Positions 48,401-59,437 of a stretch of DNA of 64,000 nt are shown one piece after another; the first letter of the stretch is position 1, and each line of letters opens with the position of its first letter. Both the position numbers and the translations under genes were made by a program. Source of the DNA: Lytechinus variegatus (lineage: Eukaryota; Echinodermata; Echinoidea; Temnopleuroida; Toxopneustidae); assembly GCF_018143015.1 (NCBI RefSeq), contig NC_054749.1, positions 31,366,911-31,430,910 of the forward strand. The letters are read 5' to 3'. The notes below the pieces were generated by a model. The model saw only the letters and a program-made list of their open reading frames with translations. It made no database searches and was not told where the DNA came from.

Positions 48401-50048
48401 TGAAATGGGACAAAAGTTTTCAATGCTCTGAAGATCACCACTCTTGTCAGTTCTGTGGGGTGGAGTCACGGAACTATGGCCTCCAAAACCTGGGTACAGA
48501 ACTAAGCTTCAGGCTTTGATTGAAACATTTTGTTAGGATCGGAGTGATAGCCGTGCCAGCACTTTTTTAACATGGGGGAGATTCCATCAGAGCCAATGTG
48601 CTTATTAACTTTCAATGTCATAACCCACACTCTACATGCTCTAGTCTATCTCTAAATAGTTGAGAAGGGTCATTTCCAACTGGGACAAACAAGACTATTA
48701 ATCACAATACCCCGCTTCTTACTACTAGTGTGGTGTGGAAATGTTCTATATAAACTGATGATCAAAAGCCTAAGTAGTTATTAAAACAGATTAACCCCTG
48801 ACAGAAACAATTACTTCGAGCAAACAAACGAACAAACCCCAAAATAACCAATAAAAACATAATGATATTTTAGACGAAACATAATCAAACGAAACTTACA
48901 CTCCATATTCTTTGAAGACAAAAAGATAATCATAAACCCTGCTAATATGTATGGAGATCGCTATGTAGAGCGTTGTTGTTATGCCAGCCAGGGCCGCCAA
49001 ACTCAAGATAAAGGTGGTCCTGTCGAATGCGAATAACCAGGTAACATTTAGGGTAAGATTCAGCCATACTGCAATGAGAAACTCAGGACTGGTTGTAGGA
49101 GGGTTAAGATATACAGGACCCTTATCGTTCGTCCTGAAGAGAGTTGTGATGACGTAGATCACCCAAGCACCAAACCAGGAGTAGATCAATCCCCAGATTG
49201 CGAAGGTGTAACCGGCTGGGGTGACGGGCGTCGGGTACAAGTTGGACAGGTTCCCGATCGAGTTTCGAAAAATTCCTATTTGTAATAAAATTATAATGAC
49301 AAGGGAAAATTCTTTCATCAACATGATAAAGAATGTAGAATCTTTAAGAAAATATGGTGTTTTATTAAAGGAACAAAATGGGTCACATTTTATCTTTATT
49401 TAAGGCTTAATAATCATTATTAGATAGGCCACCCGGGTCGTGTGGTCTAGTGGATAGAGCATTGGACTCATGATAATAAGGTTTTGAATTCGATTCCTCG
49501 CTCTGCATTGCCTCCTCTTTGATGAGTTTTTTCGTCTACAATGTCACCCACTATGCCTGATAAACTTTGACAATCATCTTTAATAGAATAAATAATATTG
49601 AATTTGATGGCAACATGTTAAACCGATGACTAAGAGATGGTTTCTAGTAAAAAAAAATCAAATTTTGATAGAAATCTTTTTAAGGAAAATGTGGAAAAAT
49701 AATATTGAAAACAGGGATCTGGTCGTGGAACTAACATGTCTCAGAACGTGTTTTACTTGTAACAAACAGCTCGTTCATTGCATATTCATGAAGATCGAAA
49801 TGTTTTACCGAAGAAATGCAAACTCGAAAATATCATAACTTTGTTATTCCTTGTCCGATTTGTTAATGTTAAGTCTCTTCCCAGTCCCTCCTAAAACTAC
49901 CCTTGCATAGCCTCTGACCTATTTTATTGTATAGCTCCTTACCTAATGATAAGTCGGAATTTGGGCCAATACCGGCTTGAAAGTTGAAGAAGAGAGTTAA
50001 GAGGAATCCAATAAGTACTAGAACGGTCAACTGTGGTACGACATCCAT
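45483..50048 (-). CDS. TspO/MBR-related membrane protein, gene C (4 coding exons)
   Basis: Paralogue of gene B, 307 aa. Coding exons are 50048-49943 (106 nt), 49275-48900 (376), 47834-47712 (123) and 45801-45483 (319), with the same sizes and phases as B, D and E. The ATG chosen is that of MDVVPQL; an in-frame ATG 63 nt upstream lies in what should be intron, because a strong acceptor (CTTTTCCTCCAG) precedes the 20-nt UTR before MDVV. Family motifs are YPTPVTPAGYTFAIWGLIY, GPVYLNPP, NLTLNVTWLF, NGLALYATWTTVATK and YPAAMWSL. The C-terminus is AKQRKADKAAYTQLV. Introns carry FB-A copy 5, a TA-flanked element that begins 8 nt inside intron 3, a LINE/SINE tail and a SINE. It is transcribed away from gene D (head to head, ATG to ATG 3.4 kb). 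Confidence 0.9.
46264..46855. mobile_element. Foldback MITE, family FB-A, copy 5 (best preserved)
   Basis: Begins AAAGGACAAGTCCACCCCAA and ends CTGAGGTGGACTTGACCTCA. Long inverted arms contain CATCAAAATCGGATGTAAAA on the left and TTTTGATGAAATTTTCAGC on the right. It lies in intron 3 of gene C. Confidence 0.85.
47146..47704. mobile_element. TA-flanked MITE inserted beside a splice donor of gene C
   Basis: Inverted ends CACTTCGAAAAAGG (left) and CACTCTTAAAAAGG (right, minus strand), flanked by TA (47144-47145 and 47705-47706). The right TA forms bases 6-7 of intron 3 of gene C (GTGAGTA), so the element begins at intron base 8. The donor itself is intact. Subterminal TTGGGCAAAAAAGG words relate it to the 44977 element. 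Confidence 0.7.
47878..48002 (+). mobile_element. LINE or SINE 3' tail in intron 2 of gene C
   Basis: AATGTAAAGCGCTTAGAGAC, then TTAAGCGCTATATTAATGTA and an ATC/ATT microsatellite. This resembles the tail of the LINE fragment at 24280-24366. No coding part remains. Confidence 0.55.
49432..49560 (+). mobile_element. tRNA-derived SINE, family 2
   Basis: A-box-like TGGTCTAGTGGATAGAGCAT and B-box-like GAATTCGATTCC lie at tRNA spacing, followed by a non-tRNA body (TTTGATGAGTTTTTTCGTCTA). The acceptor stem does not pair well, so it is not a functional tRNA gene. It lies in intron 1 of gene C. Confidence 0.6.
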
Positions 50049-50206
50049 CTTACTCGATATATTAATACCTGGAGGAAAAGGAAGAGAAATTAAAAATGGT
50101 GGCTGATTCATGCATGATAACGCTGATGATGATGTTCAAGAAAAAAATCTTATTTGAAGACGATTTTATTGTATATATTTCAAAAAATCTACATCAATAT
50201 ACTCAC

Positions 50207-50381
50207 GATATAAGATGCACCAGAACTATTCTACAACTTTATCAGGTGGGCAAAGGTATTTACTGCAGACGCTGCAAAGACGGTAGAAAAACTAACTTGT
50301 TTAAAATTGTGCTTCGATCTCCTTCTGTACAAGGTAGTGCCTTAACTCCAAGTTAATTCCTTTATCTGATTAAGCCTGGTG
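50207..50381 (-). promoter_or_regulatory. Candidate non-coding first exon and promoter of gene C
   Basis: Minus strand: donor CTTATATC|GTGAGTATAT at 50207/50206 and, about 150 bp upstream, AGGCTTAATCAGATAAAGGA then ATTAACT (about 50350-50376). This is the same arrangement as upstream of gene B. The intron to the ATG exon is only 138 bp. Promoter function is inferred from conservation. Confidence 0.5.
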
Positions 50382-50481
50382 CTTAGCTGCGATTAAACAT
50401 GGAGTTGTATCTACAAAATTAAAGAATTAAGTCTGATTGCCTGGCAATCACTTATGTGTATCAATGACTCAGAATAAACCA

Positions 50482-51922
50482 TCGAAATCCACATAGTATA
50501 AGAGAAGTAAAGAAGTAGGGAAAGCAATAAGTATACAAGGAGAGCAGTAATATTTTATATAGTTGTTTAATATTTGCTTAATTGTTGGTTGATGCTGTTT
50601 TTTGTTAGAATAACTTTCAAACTTTCCACAAGACAATGAATAAGTCTTTGAGATACTACATCTTATAAAAGAAAGGAAAGAGAGATTTTTAACAAAAATA
50701 TTTAAAGCGCAGGCGATATTCACCTTTATAATGACCTTGAGGCACAACTATTAACGTTCCAAAGACACTTTGATTCGGATTCAGGGACCACTGTAGTCTG
50801 CATAATATTATGGTCGGTCGCTAACCTTCTCGGGACACGAATATGCTTCGCTAATGAAAATATAAAAAAACACTTTATTAAAATATGTGTTTAATGAAAT
50901 GTTCTAAAAGAAGGCCCTTAACTAGAAAAATACATTCCAATGAAAAAGTGCTCATAATTCTTTTTATTCATTCATATTCTGATTTATCTTATTTCTGAAC
51001 TGACATTTGTTCTCTATGCAAGGTGAACTTTCCAAAATAGTGTTCAAAACAATGATACTTAGTGATGAGTGGTTCTGAAGTGCTATAATTTACATGCAAA
51101 AAGCCTTAGACTGACCCCAAAAAAGTATCGAATTTAATATTTCTGTCCCAAAATGTGACTTTTCGTTTTCCTTTTTAACAACCAGTATATAACATCCATG
51201 CGTATTTGTTAAATTGTTTTTTTTTAATAGTACTACAATCATACTTAGTTTGATGTATAATAATAAAAATTAATCCTAAATCAGAAGAGAAAGTTCTTAT
51301 ACTTCTGAAGTTTACTTCGAAGTTTATTTTCGTATATATCAAGTAGGCATACGTAATGAATAAAAGTTCAAAGGAAATTATAATAGACGGGGGCTTTAAT
51401 ACAAAATTTAACTTCGAACCAAAGATGGATTGTAATTTTTTATTTCACTCGTTCATTCAATTTCACAAGTTCATATTATTTAATTCAAGGACTAGGTGCA
51501 ACGCTAGCGTTTTTTTTTCAAATCGTTATGAAACCAATTTATTAAGACCTTTATTTTAATAGAATATTCGCCGTTACATCCAACACTGTGGTACAGATCG
51601 GCGGGATAAGAAGGACCAAAGACAGCGATTGAGGTGTAAAAAAGGGAAATTGGAGGACTTGCCTAAGAAAAATAAAGGTATGGATATGCACTGAAAAACA
51701 TAGTTTACAGGGAGAGAGAGGGGGGTGGGTGGCAGGAAGGGTGAGAGAAAGTGTTGAATGAGTTTGAGGGTGGGGCACGTATTCACCCATACATCTACAT
51801 GGGACAATTACAATGCGGGGGGGGGGTCTCCGGAAACATTGTAATTTGGTCTTCGCCCTCTTTCATCAATCTCGATCACTCGATCACTTGAGAGTAAATA
51901 ATTAGCCACGTTTGTCGACAGT
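50482..51922. other. Spacer between divergent genes C and D
   Basis: AT-rich, with a G/A-rich patch at about 51700-51780. No gene seen. It should hold the upstream control regions of both gene C and gene D. Confidence 0.5.
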
Positions 51923-52041
51923 CACGTGCGGTCAATGTCAATTAGCAAACAAAGGATCAAAAATTAGTTCTCGATATATGCATGCACCAAGTCAAAGATT
52001 AACGGCATTATAATCCTGTTGTCTGAGTCAATCAATAAAAG
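51923..52041 (+). promoter_or_regulatory. Candidate promoter and non-coding first exon of gene D
   Basis: An E-box CACGTG (51923-51928), then AAGTCAAAGATTAAC (51989-52003), an ATTATAAT stretch (52007-52014), GAGTCA and a donor AATAAAAG|GTAAGATT at 52041/52042. Gene E has the same words in the same order at 58493-58595. Conservation between paralogues, while the flanks have diverged, suggests function. Confidence 0.5.
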
Positions 52042-52042
52042 G

Positions 52043-53400
52043 TAAGATTTTTTCTAGTTCTTCGCTGGTACCATCACCATAGTAATCACCACCTTTTGCA
52101 CACGAAAATACAGTTGTTTGTTCTGTATACAGTGAGTCCCACCCGGTGTCCTAAATAGTTTGATTGAAATGTGAAATATAGAAGTTAGACAAAGTAGTTT
52201 TCTTAACTCGATTGCTATCCCTGATACAAAAGCAGTGAGCAATGCACTGCATAGTACCATGCTCTAACTTCGTTCAATATATTGCATGATACAGAGCAAA
52301 TTCATATAGATACGTACGTCAACGAGAACTCATGGCTGCCATAACTTGGTATTTCTAAAGAGGAACAAACAAATTTCAAAGGGTTATTTGCCTCCCCCAA
52401 TATTATCATGGGGGCCGTTGTTCCCAAGGATTGACGCCTTTGTCTCCAGGACATATCTCGTGAAAGAAATAATGCAACCGCGAAGCGCAAGATGAAATAA
52501 ATCTACGATGGCGAGCTATTGACACCGTTAGAAAACTTTCAAGGAAATGACTTTGAAATACAAGCGCTCTTCTAAATTAATATGACCGTATCTTCCATAA
52601 TACAGGCAACATCACTGTCTCACCCATTTCGTCTTTTAACAACAACTTTGAGTCCACACATCTTTATCACAGTTAATCAATGAAATGCGATTTAAAAGAT
52701 AATTGAAAACCATAGAAGTACATATAATTCCTTTTGAGGGGGAGGGGGGGGGGGGAGGCTGTTAAGAAAAATGTGTTGCTAATTCTCTCCACAATTATTG
52801 TCTCTGAATCGGTGTCTAAACGCATAATTACACATTACTTGATTTGATAATAAATGTCTACAAGGACACATGTATATATGCAACAAACTTAGAATGTTCA
52901 CTTCATCCACATCCACCCATTTCGCAGACAATTGACGTTCTATTTTGTCCTCTCCGAAAAAGAAGATTACAGAAAGCTATAATGGAACATAAGCACCATC
53001 CCGGCTACTATTTCATCCCATTAGCACATCAACTCATGATACCCTTTTCTACCAAGAGAAATATATCTTGCTCGAACGGCATTCAATTGTCAGTAACCAT
53101 AATTTTAACACTTTGGACATGTTGTGCCCTACCAAAATATGATTGGATGAAATCATGCCTCGCAAATAAAAAAAAATGTCATTGATTTGGTCCAGTGAGA
53201 CAGGTGGGTATACCCTTTTTAATACTACTACTTTGATTATGGCAAATTTGTTAATTTTCGATAATGATCAATCTACTCAATTTGCCCAATATAACAGTAA
53301 GTCATCCATCAGAAGTTGCTCTCCAATAATCGCTTTTCCCTCTTTTGATCTCTTTTTTATGTATAGGACCTTGACTTTTCTTTCTCCTTTTGTAACAAGC
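52043..53400 (+). other. Probable 5' intron of gene D
   Basis: Contains a fragment (about 52380-52490) related to the G/C-run hAT-like element at 33522, including TTGACGCC and AACCGCGAAGCGCAAG words, and a G run near 52740. No exon seen. Confidence 0.4.
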
Positions 53401-53410
53401 TGAATTCAAG

Positions 53411-56400
53411 ATGGAATCAGTGGTGGTAGCATCGGTTTGCACCCTCATTGTCTTCCTGTTTCTTCAGTTTGTCACCTTCCAGGCATCTATTGGACCTGAT
53501 AGTCCGTTGTCAATTGGTAAGAATCCGTTCGATAGACACTACATATCCGAAAGTTGTGTTTTCAAAGCTTTCTGTCAAATCATAACTGCGCCCAATCGAA
53601 TTCTTCTCGGTCATAGAAATAAATGTTTTTCGAAAGGTAAATGCGAAACGTTGAAAAGAAAAAGCATTTTGAAAGGCGTTTAACCAATTAGGTTAGTTTA
53701 GAATGCAACTGTAAACTTAATCGGGGACTGTTGGTTTCAGGACGCGTCCTTTCCCGAGAACATTAAATATTATGCTAGAAGTTAATTACTATACACATAC
53801 AAGTAATAAATAAAGTGCTAATTTCCCGCACGCAATCAAGGTAGACTAGATTTGTCTTGCCTCGTTATCTCTATCGAATATGTCTTAAAATTCAACAGGC
53901 AGAAAAGGGTATTACATTGCTGCAGCAACTGAGCCTAAGAAAATCAATTGAACGCACACCAAAATCAGCAATACCGTGTTTTCACAAAGAGTTGCAATTG
54001 ATCAAATCGAACACAACTATGGAAGTGACAGGCGTAATCATGGTTATCTTCAATGTGTATACGCTGACGTTTGTAAGCAATCAGAAGCACGTTGGTTGGC
54101 CAAAGCAATTGTAATGATTGTGAAGTTATTGTTTCCAAAGTGATTAATCCATATGCTTATAGACAGAGTTATGGGGATGCATGCTTGCCTAGCTCAGACT
54201 GGTTGGGCGAATCAGACTGGACACTCAGGAAAATAATGTGAAGCAAACGCAACCATCATATTTTCGTGTTGTTGATTTACCTAAGCAAATAAGAATTTGT
54301 TCCTTTTGACTTTTCTATAACAATCCTGTGTTTCGATATTTTCCTCCTTTATTTTCATCCCTAAGGGTGGTTCAAGAGCACTCATGAGGTAATCTCGGGT
54401 AAGTACCCCACCCCGGTCACCCCTGCCGGATACGCCTTCAGCATATGGGGTCTCATCTACCTGTGGAACTTTGCCTGGATCATCTACATCCTGACGACCT
54501 TATGTCGATCAAACAGCCGTGGACCAGTCTACCTCAACCCACCTGCGACAACGGTCATGTTCCTCAACAGCTACATGATCAACAATGTTGCCAACATCCT
54601 GTGGCTATTCTTGTGGGATCGGGAGTACCTGACGAGATCTACGTTAGCTCTCTTTCTGATCGCACTAACCCTCTACGTAGGGTTGTACGTCAGCCTCACC
54701 AATGTCTACCAGTATCTCACCGATTTCAAAGACTTTGCAGAGTAGGTTTGCTATCTCTTCTAAACCATAAATGATGCGGTTCGATAGTCTCTGAGAATAA
54801 CCTGAGTTTAACTTTAAACTTGTTTTTGTCTGCAAATCGTTTTTATGTTTCTTATTATTTTAGTGAACGTGAAGAAGATTGACAATAATAATCGTAAAGA
54901 CACAAACAAATTGCCAAAATATCTTATGATCAACAGCACTAACAGGTGGTAATGGGTTGGTGACAGTGACTAACCACGAATTTCAAAACAGGAAGGACCA
55001 AGGGAGAAAACCCTGTTCATTTTGTTTGACAAACAATGTTCAATAAGCAATGCATATTCTACAACTTGCAAAAAATGATGTAATGGTCGCCAAAAAAATT
55101 GACAATAGAAAATAAATGACTGACTATCACTTCTAAAATGTTCATTTGTTTATTCTTTTTTTAAACAAAACATAAATGAGGAAAATTGCGCCACCTGGTG
55201 GTAAAAATAAGAAAAGCAGTTTTAGTAGGATAGGTACCAACCGAAATGTCACAATCTAACAAATCAAATAAAACGCTTTAAGTTAGCCAACGAACTGTAA
55301 GAAAAGGGTATTATACCTAACAGAATGGAAAAGTGACGAAACGAGTACTTGAAATAATGAAGCACATATAGTGTCTAAAGTAAACGCCTCTATTGAAAAC
55401 GAAAAAAAAAAGAAATATGGAACAGAAAATATTAAAGAGGGCACTTTTATCTTTGAATAACTTTAAGACTAATCAACTTTAATCACAACCTCGCGATTCA
55501 GGTAGAGAAATTCAATTTACCCAGTTGTATTTTCGGTCGGCAATTTCAATGATTTTCATGCAATATTTCAAAAACTGTTTGGAAGTAAATTAAAGATAAT
55601 ATTAAGTCACATACATTCACAATCATTTGTGATACTTAATGCATATATTATGAGATAATCAGAGCGAAAGACGGCGTTTTCATCTGCTTAAGTGTCCGGA
55701 GTCTCTGGACATCGGACCCTCCCCTCCTACTCTTTCCTTTCCATTACAATAAACCACAAAGTTGTTTCCGAAATATGAATATAGTCTTATTTCATTTTCA
55801 ATTATTTTATTTTTGGTTGTAAGATCTGATCTGTGGGCCTATAGAGTCTTAGTGCATAATGGTCTGGCCATCTATGCTACCTGGGCTACAGCTGCAGCCC
55901 TCATCAACCTATCAGTAGCACTCATATACGAAGCCATGCTACCAAGGTAATTATAATTCTTTCAGAGGCGTATCCCGGGGGTGGGGAGATGGGGGTATAA
56001 GGGTGCCCCAGGAGCAATTCAAGGGGCGTAACAGGGTAATTGATGGTAGTAGAAAATACAGAAAGATCTTATTTCATGAACAGTTTAAGCAACAAGAAAC
56101 ATTTGGACTGGGTACATTTTCTGCACTAGCCAATTGAGGTGTCATATTTTGAAAAGGCCCAGATTTTCTCATCCCGGGTGACCCCCCCCCCCCAAAAAAA
56201 GAAGATATTCCACTGCTACATGTATAAACATTCTTACTTGGGTGTGGTCGAATGTTGGGCTACAATCAATATCCTATGAATGGTCAAAGGTTTTTTGTTT
56301 TTTTACATGGAACATTGTTTTGCTGTGATTGGCTCATTGGGGAAAATTTGCCGTGGACTGTGAGATTTTTATCGGGGAGTTTTATATACATGTAGAAATA

Positions 56401-56872
56401 TGTTTGCAAGTATCTTTCAAGAGGCGCAAGTTTGCTAACAATTTTATACCTTGCAAATCAAAATTTCTGTAACAGATTTTTTTCATTAATCTTTTTTTAT
56501 ATTTATTGTAATAGCTGTTCATTTACATCATCGATATATTCTTCTTAAAACAGCGATGTCGCCACCTACATCACCCTTACCACTCTTGCCGTTGTCGCCA
56601 TCGTCTACTTTGTCTTTGAGTTGTTTGTCTTCGATGCCTATACTCGATACGTCTTCATGGTTTATCCTACCTTGATCTGGGCATTGGCTGGTATCATGGT
56701 AGCTAACGGTGATGACACTAACAGCCCAGTGTTTGTCTACAGCGCCATTCTCGTCTCAGTCTGTTTCATCTTCTTCATCGTCAAGACCGTTCTCATGATC
56801 ATCCGCAGTCCCGTCTACCTGATCGTCAAGATGACCAAGGTCAACTCGACCACGTACAAGCACATGATGTAG
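53411..56872 (+). CDS. TspO/MBR-related membrane protein, gene D (4 coding exons)
   Basis: Paralogue of gene E, 307 aa. Coding exons are 53411-53516 (106 nt), 54366-54741 (376), 55824-55946 (123) and 56554-56872 (319). Junctions are GT-AG in phases 1, 2 and 2; the exon 3 acceptor is GTAAG, a less usual AAG. Motifs are YPTPVTPAGYAFSIWGLIY, GPVYLNPP, NNVANILWLFLWDREYL, NGLAIYATWATAAALINL and YPTLIWALAGIM. It begins MESVVVASVCTLIVF and ends VNSTTYKHMM. NILWLF and WAT.A.LIN match the bacterial tryptophan-rich sensory proteins (NILWIF, WITVATIAN) more closely than B and C do. About eight hydrophobic segments. Probably starts from a short non-coding exon near 52041, with an acceptor just before the ATG (pyrimidine tract, then AACAAG). 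Confidence 0.9.
55960..56215. repeat. Old foldback remnant in intron 3 of gene D
   Basis: Begins AGAGGCGTATCCCGGGGG and ends with CATCCCGGGTGACCCCCCC, loosely inverted. The same remnant is present in intron 3 of gene E (from about 61985), so it predates the D/E duplication. Confidence 0.55.
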
Positions 56873-58314
56873 AAAAAAACAGACCGACAGAGTACTTGTT
56901 GGCTAATTTTTTCCTTTCTATATTCTCTATTTTACCTTCTGCATTTCCTCCTCCTCCTCCTTTTTCTTCTTCTTCTTCTCCTTTTCGAAATACATCAAAT
57001 GCAACCATTGTTCCACTCTTGTAACTATTCGTTAAATTTCAGGATTTTTTTCCACGAAATTTTTTGGGAATTGAACAATTCCTTATTCCAGGAAATGTGA
57101 TGATTTTGGAGAATGCTTAGTCCTTTATGAATCATATACACAAAGATTATTTTATAAAGATTTTCGTTAAATTTCCTTGATTATCAAGCAGATTATTCAT
57201 CTATAAACTTTCTACACGCTGTTTTCACTTTCAAAATAATGTCCAATTTTATGTCAAAAAGTGGGCCCTGATAAACCACAATACTCTATCATTTAACTTA
57301 TAAAAAAGTAAAGGAATATTTCATAAAATACATCTAATGAAATTACACAATTACAAATGCTCATAATATTGCAGCATAGGATACCCACTTAAAGTGCATG
57401 AATGACTTTACAATCCGATTTAAGCACATATAGATATCAAGAGATGAAATAGTTAAATTTCTGAATATCAAAGCAACCAATGTACAAGTTAATATATAAA
57501 CATGATGGCGATACCGAGATTGATAAATAAAATGTGCAATAATTTCGAATTGTAGATTTCTTTTCAAGAGGTATTCTTTCGACTTTCATTTTGTCTTTCT
57601 TAAAGATTCATACCCACGAACAGAAACAAAGATGATATATAGAGTGAGAGTTAGTGAGTGTGTGGGTGTGTATAGGGGTGTGTGCGTGGGGGCATGTGTG
57701 TGAATGTGTGAGAGAGAGGGATAGGGAGGGGGAGAAAGAAAAACAGAGAAGGGCATGTAAGGAGTTTCATTTATTTTAACTCATCATTCAAATTTGTAGT
57801 ATTAAAAAATCCACACATTGGTATTCATAATACATATAGCATTTTCATTTATTTGATGTAGATAAAAGAGCAATGTGGATGAAATGTCTTGCTTAAGGGC
57901 ATAAAGTGCGGTACCGAGCATCGAACCCCCCATCCTCGGATCTCCAAACAAGCGCCTTCAACCACTCGGCCACGACACCTTTACTATTTATGTTTATATA
58001 AGTATTTATCTCGGATCACAAAATATAAACTAACATAACGTCAAATGAATCACAAAGCATGTCATCCATCATAAATCGTAGAAAAAAATGAAAAAATGAT
58101 AAACTTGAACATAGCTAAGTAGCAGCCACGTTGTCAAAATTAAATTAAAAAAATACAAATAAATTCGATCGAGGATCAAGAATGTTACTTATCATATTTA
58201 TTATTTCGTTGACTCTTCTATTCTTTCGTGTTCGTCTAGACGCACACTGCATGCAAAAAATATTTTCTATTTCTCTCTTTCGATTCTCCGGACACCCGAG
58301 TGTCATATAAGTAA
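56873..58314. other. Spacer between genes D and E
   Basis: Starts with a stretch conserved after both stop codons (GACCGACAGAGTAC in D and E), then a CTCCT/CTT pyrimidine tract (56930-56990) and GTGT/GAGA simple sequence (57650-57740). AATAAA occurs near 57527. Apart from the SINE at 57868, no gene seen. Confidence 0.55.
57868..57982 (-). mobile_element. tRNA-derived SINE, family 1, minus strand
   Basis: On the minus strand GTGTCGTGGCCGAGTGGTTG (A box) and GGGGTTCGATGCTCGG (B box) lead into the body ACTTTATGCCCTTAAGCAAG then ACATTTCATC, as in the copy at 29268. Confidence 0.75.
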
Positions 58315-58475
58315 TACCTTGGTCACATTTACTCTACGGCGCCCTTACGGCAAGTCGAAAACAGCCGTTTTAATTTTTTTGTACCAGCTCATATAGTGGA
58401 GTTTGAATAAAAATGAATAAAACGGCCGTTTTCGACTCGCCGCACGATCGCCGTAAAGCAAATGTGACCGAGGTA
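58315..58475. mobile_element. Harbinger-like MITE upstream of gene E
   Basis: Inverted ends TACCTTGGTCACATTTACTC and, on the other strand, TACCTCGGTCACATTTGC, with mirrored AACGGCCGTTTT/AACAGCCGTTTT inside. Flanked by TAA (58312-58314 and 58476-58478); a 3-bp TWA duplication fits the PIF/Harbinger type. It ends 18 bp before the E-box of the proposed gene E promoter and is absent from the gene D flank. Confidence 0.65.
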
Positions 58476-58492
58476 TAACCTCCATCGAATGT

Positions 58493-58595
58493 CACGTGCT
58501 TGGCATAGCAAACAATAAATCAGGCTCTCAAGATCAAGTCAAAGATTAACAGTATTATAATTCTATTGTCCGCGCACTGAGTCACGCATAAAAGG
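58493..58595 (+). promoter_or_regulatory. Candidate promoter and non-coding first exon of gene E
   Basis: CACGTG (58493-58498), AAGTCAAAGATTAAC (58536-58550), ATTATAATTCTATTGTC, GAGTCA and donor CATAAAAG|GTAAGATT at 58595/58596. Order and words match gene D. Transcription start inferred only. Confidence 0.5.
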
Positions 58596-59437
58596 TAAGA
58601 TTATATCAGTTATTTTTCCAGTTCTTGTCCTATATTATTAAATTACCGTACGTAGTAATCACCTACTAATGCAAATGATGTAGGCCTACGGCTGTTGTGA
58701 ATTCCAACATACTGTGGAACATATATTGAAATGTGAAATTTAGGTGAGGGAATTTCCTTTCCTCTGCTCGATTGATTGACCCCGAATACAATAACAATGA
58801 ACCGTAAAGACACGTCGTAGAGAATTTATATGCGCTCTCGTTTATTTCGTTAATATTTTATAGTATCAAATTCGTATCATACAGGTCAATACCTATATCA
58901 TAATATAAAACCTCTGAATAAAAAGAGGTTTGGGGCTGTTTTCTTACCACAACATCATAAACATTAATCATAATGGAGGGAATGTAAGACCTAGATAAGT
59001 GGTGTCATAACAAAAGTTATCTGGTATCCATGCGTTTGGCTTATTTTTAATTTAGGACTTTTAAAACTTCATGATGGTTATTATTATTATCATCGTTTTT
59101 ATTAGGCCTATGATTATTTATTATCATTATTATAGTTGTTATGTTGTTATTTTTGTTTTTATGTTATTATTTATGATCAATATGATTATCATCATGATGA
59201 AACCAGCATTAATTTTAATGTTAGCATTTTTATTAATATCATTACCATCATAATTCCCATCGCCATTCTCATCACCGTCAGCTATCATCACTGTTTATTA
59301 CTTGATGTAGTATGTGTCAGTATAGCTTACTCAATTTATAGAATTTACACTTTCTTATATTATTTTTCCCTCTTTTATTTTTTTCTTGTGCAGGATCTTG
59401 ACTTTTCTTTTTCATTTTCTAACAAGTTGAGTTGAAG

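Noticed and set aside
49432-49510. tRNA-Met-like gene
   Set aside because: Poor acceptor and T-stem pairing; it looks like the head of a SINE in an intron.
53857-54114. 85-codon ORF in intron 1 of gene D
   Set aside because: It sits between two exons that join in frame, shows no family features and has no counterpart in gene E.
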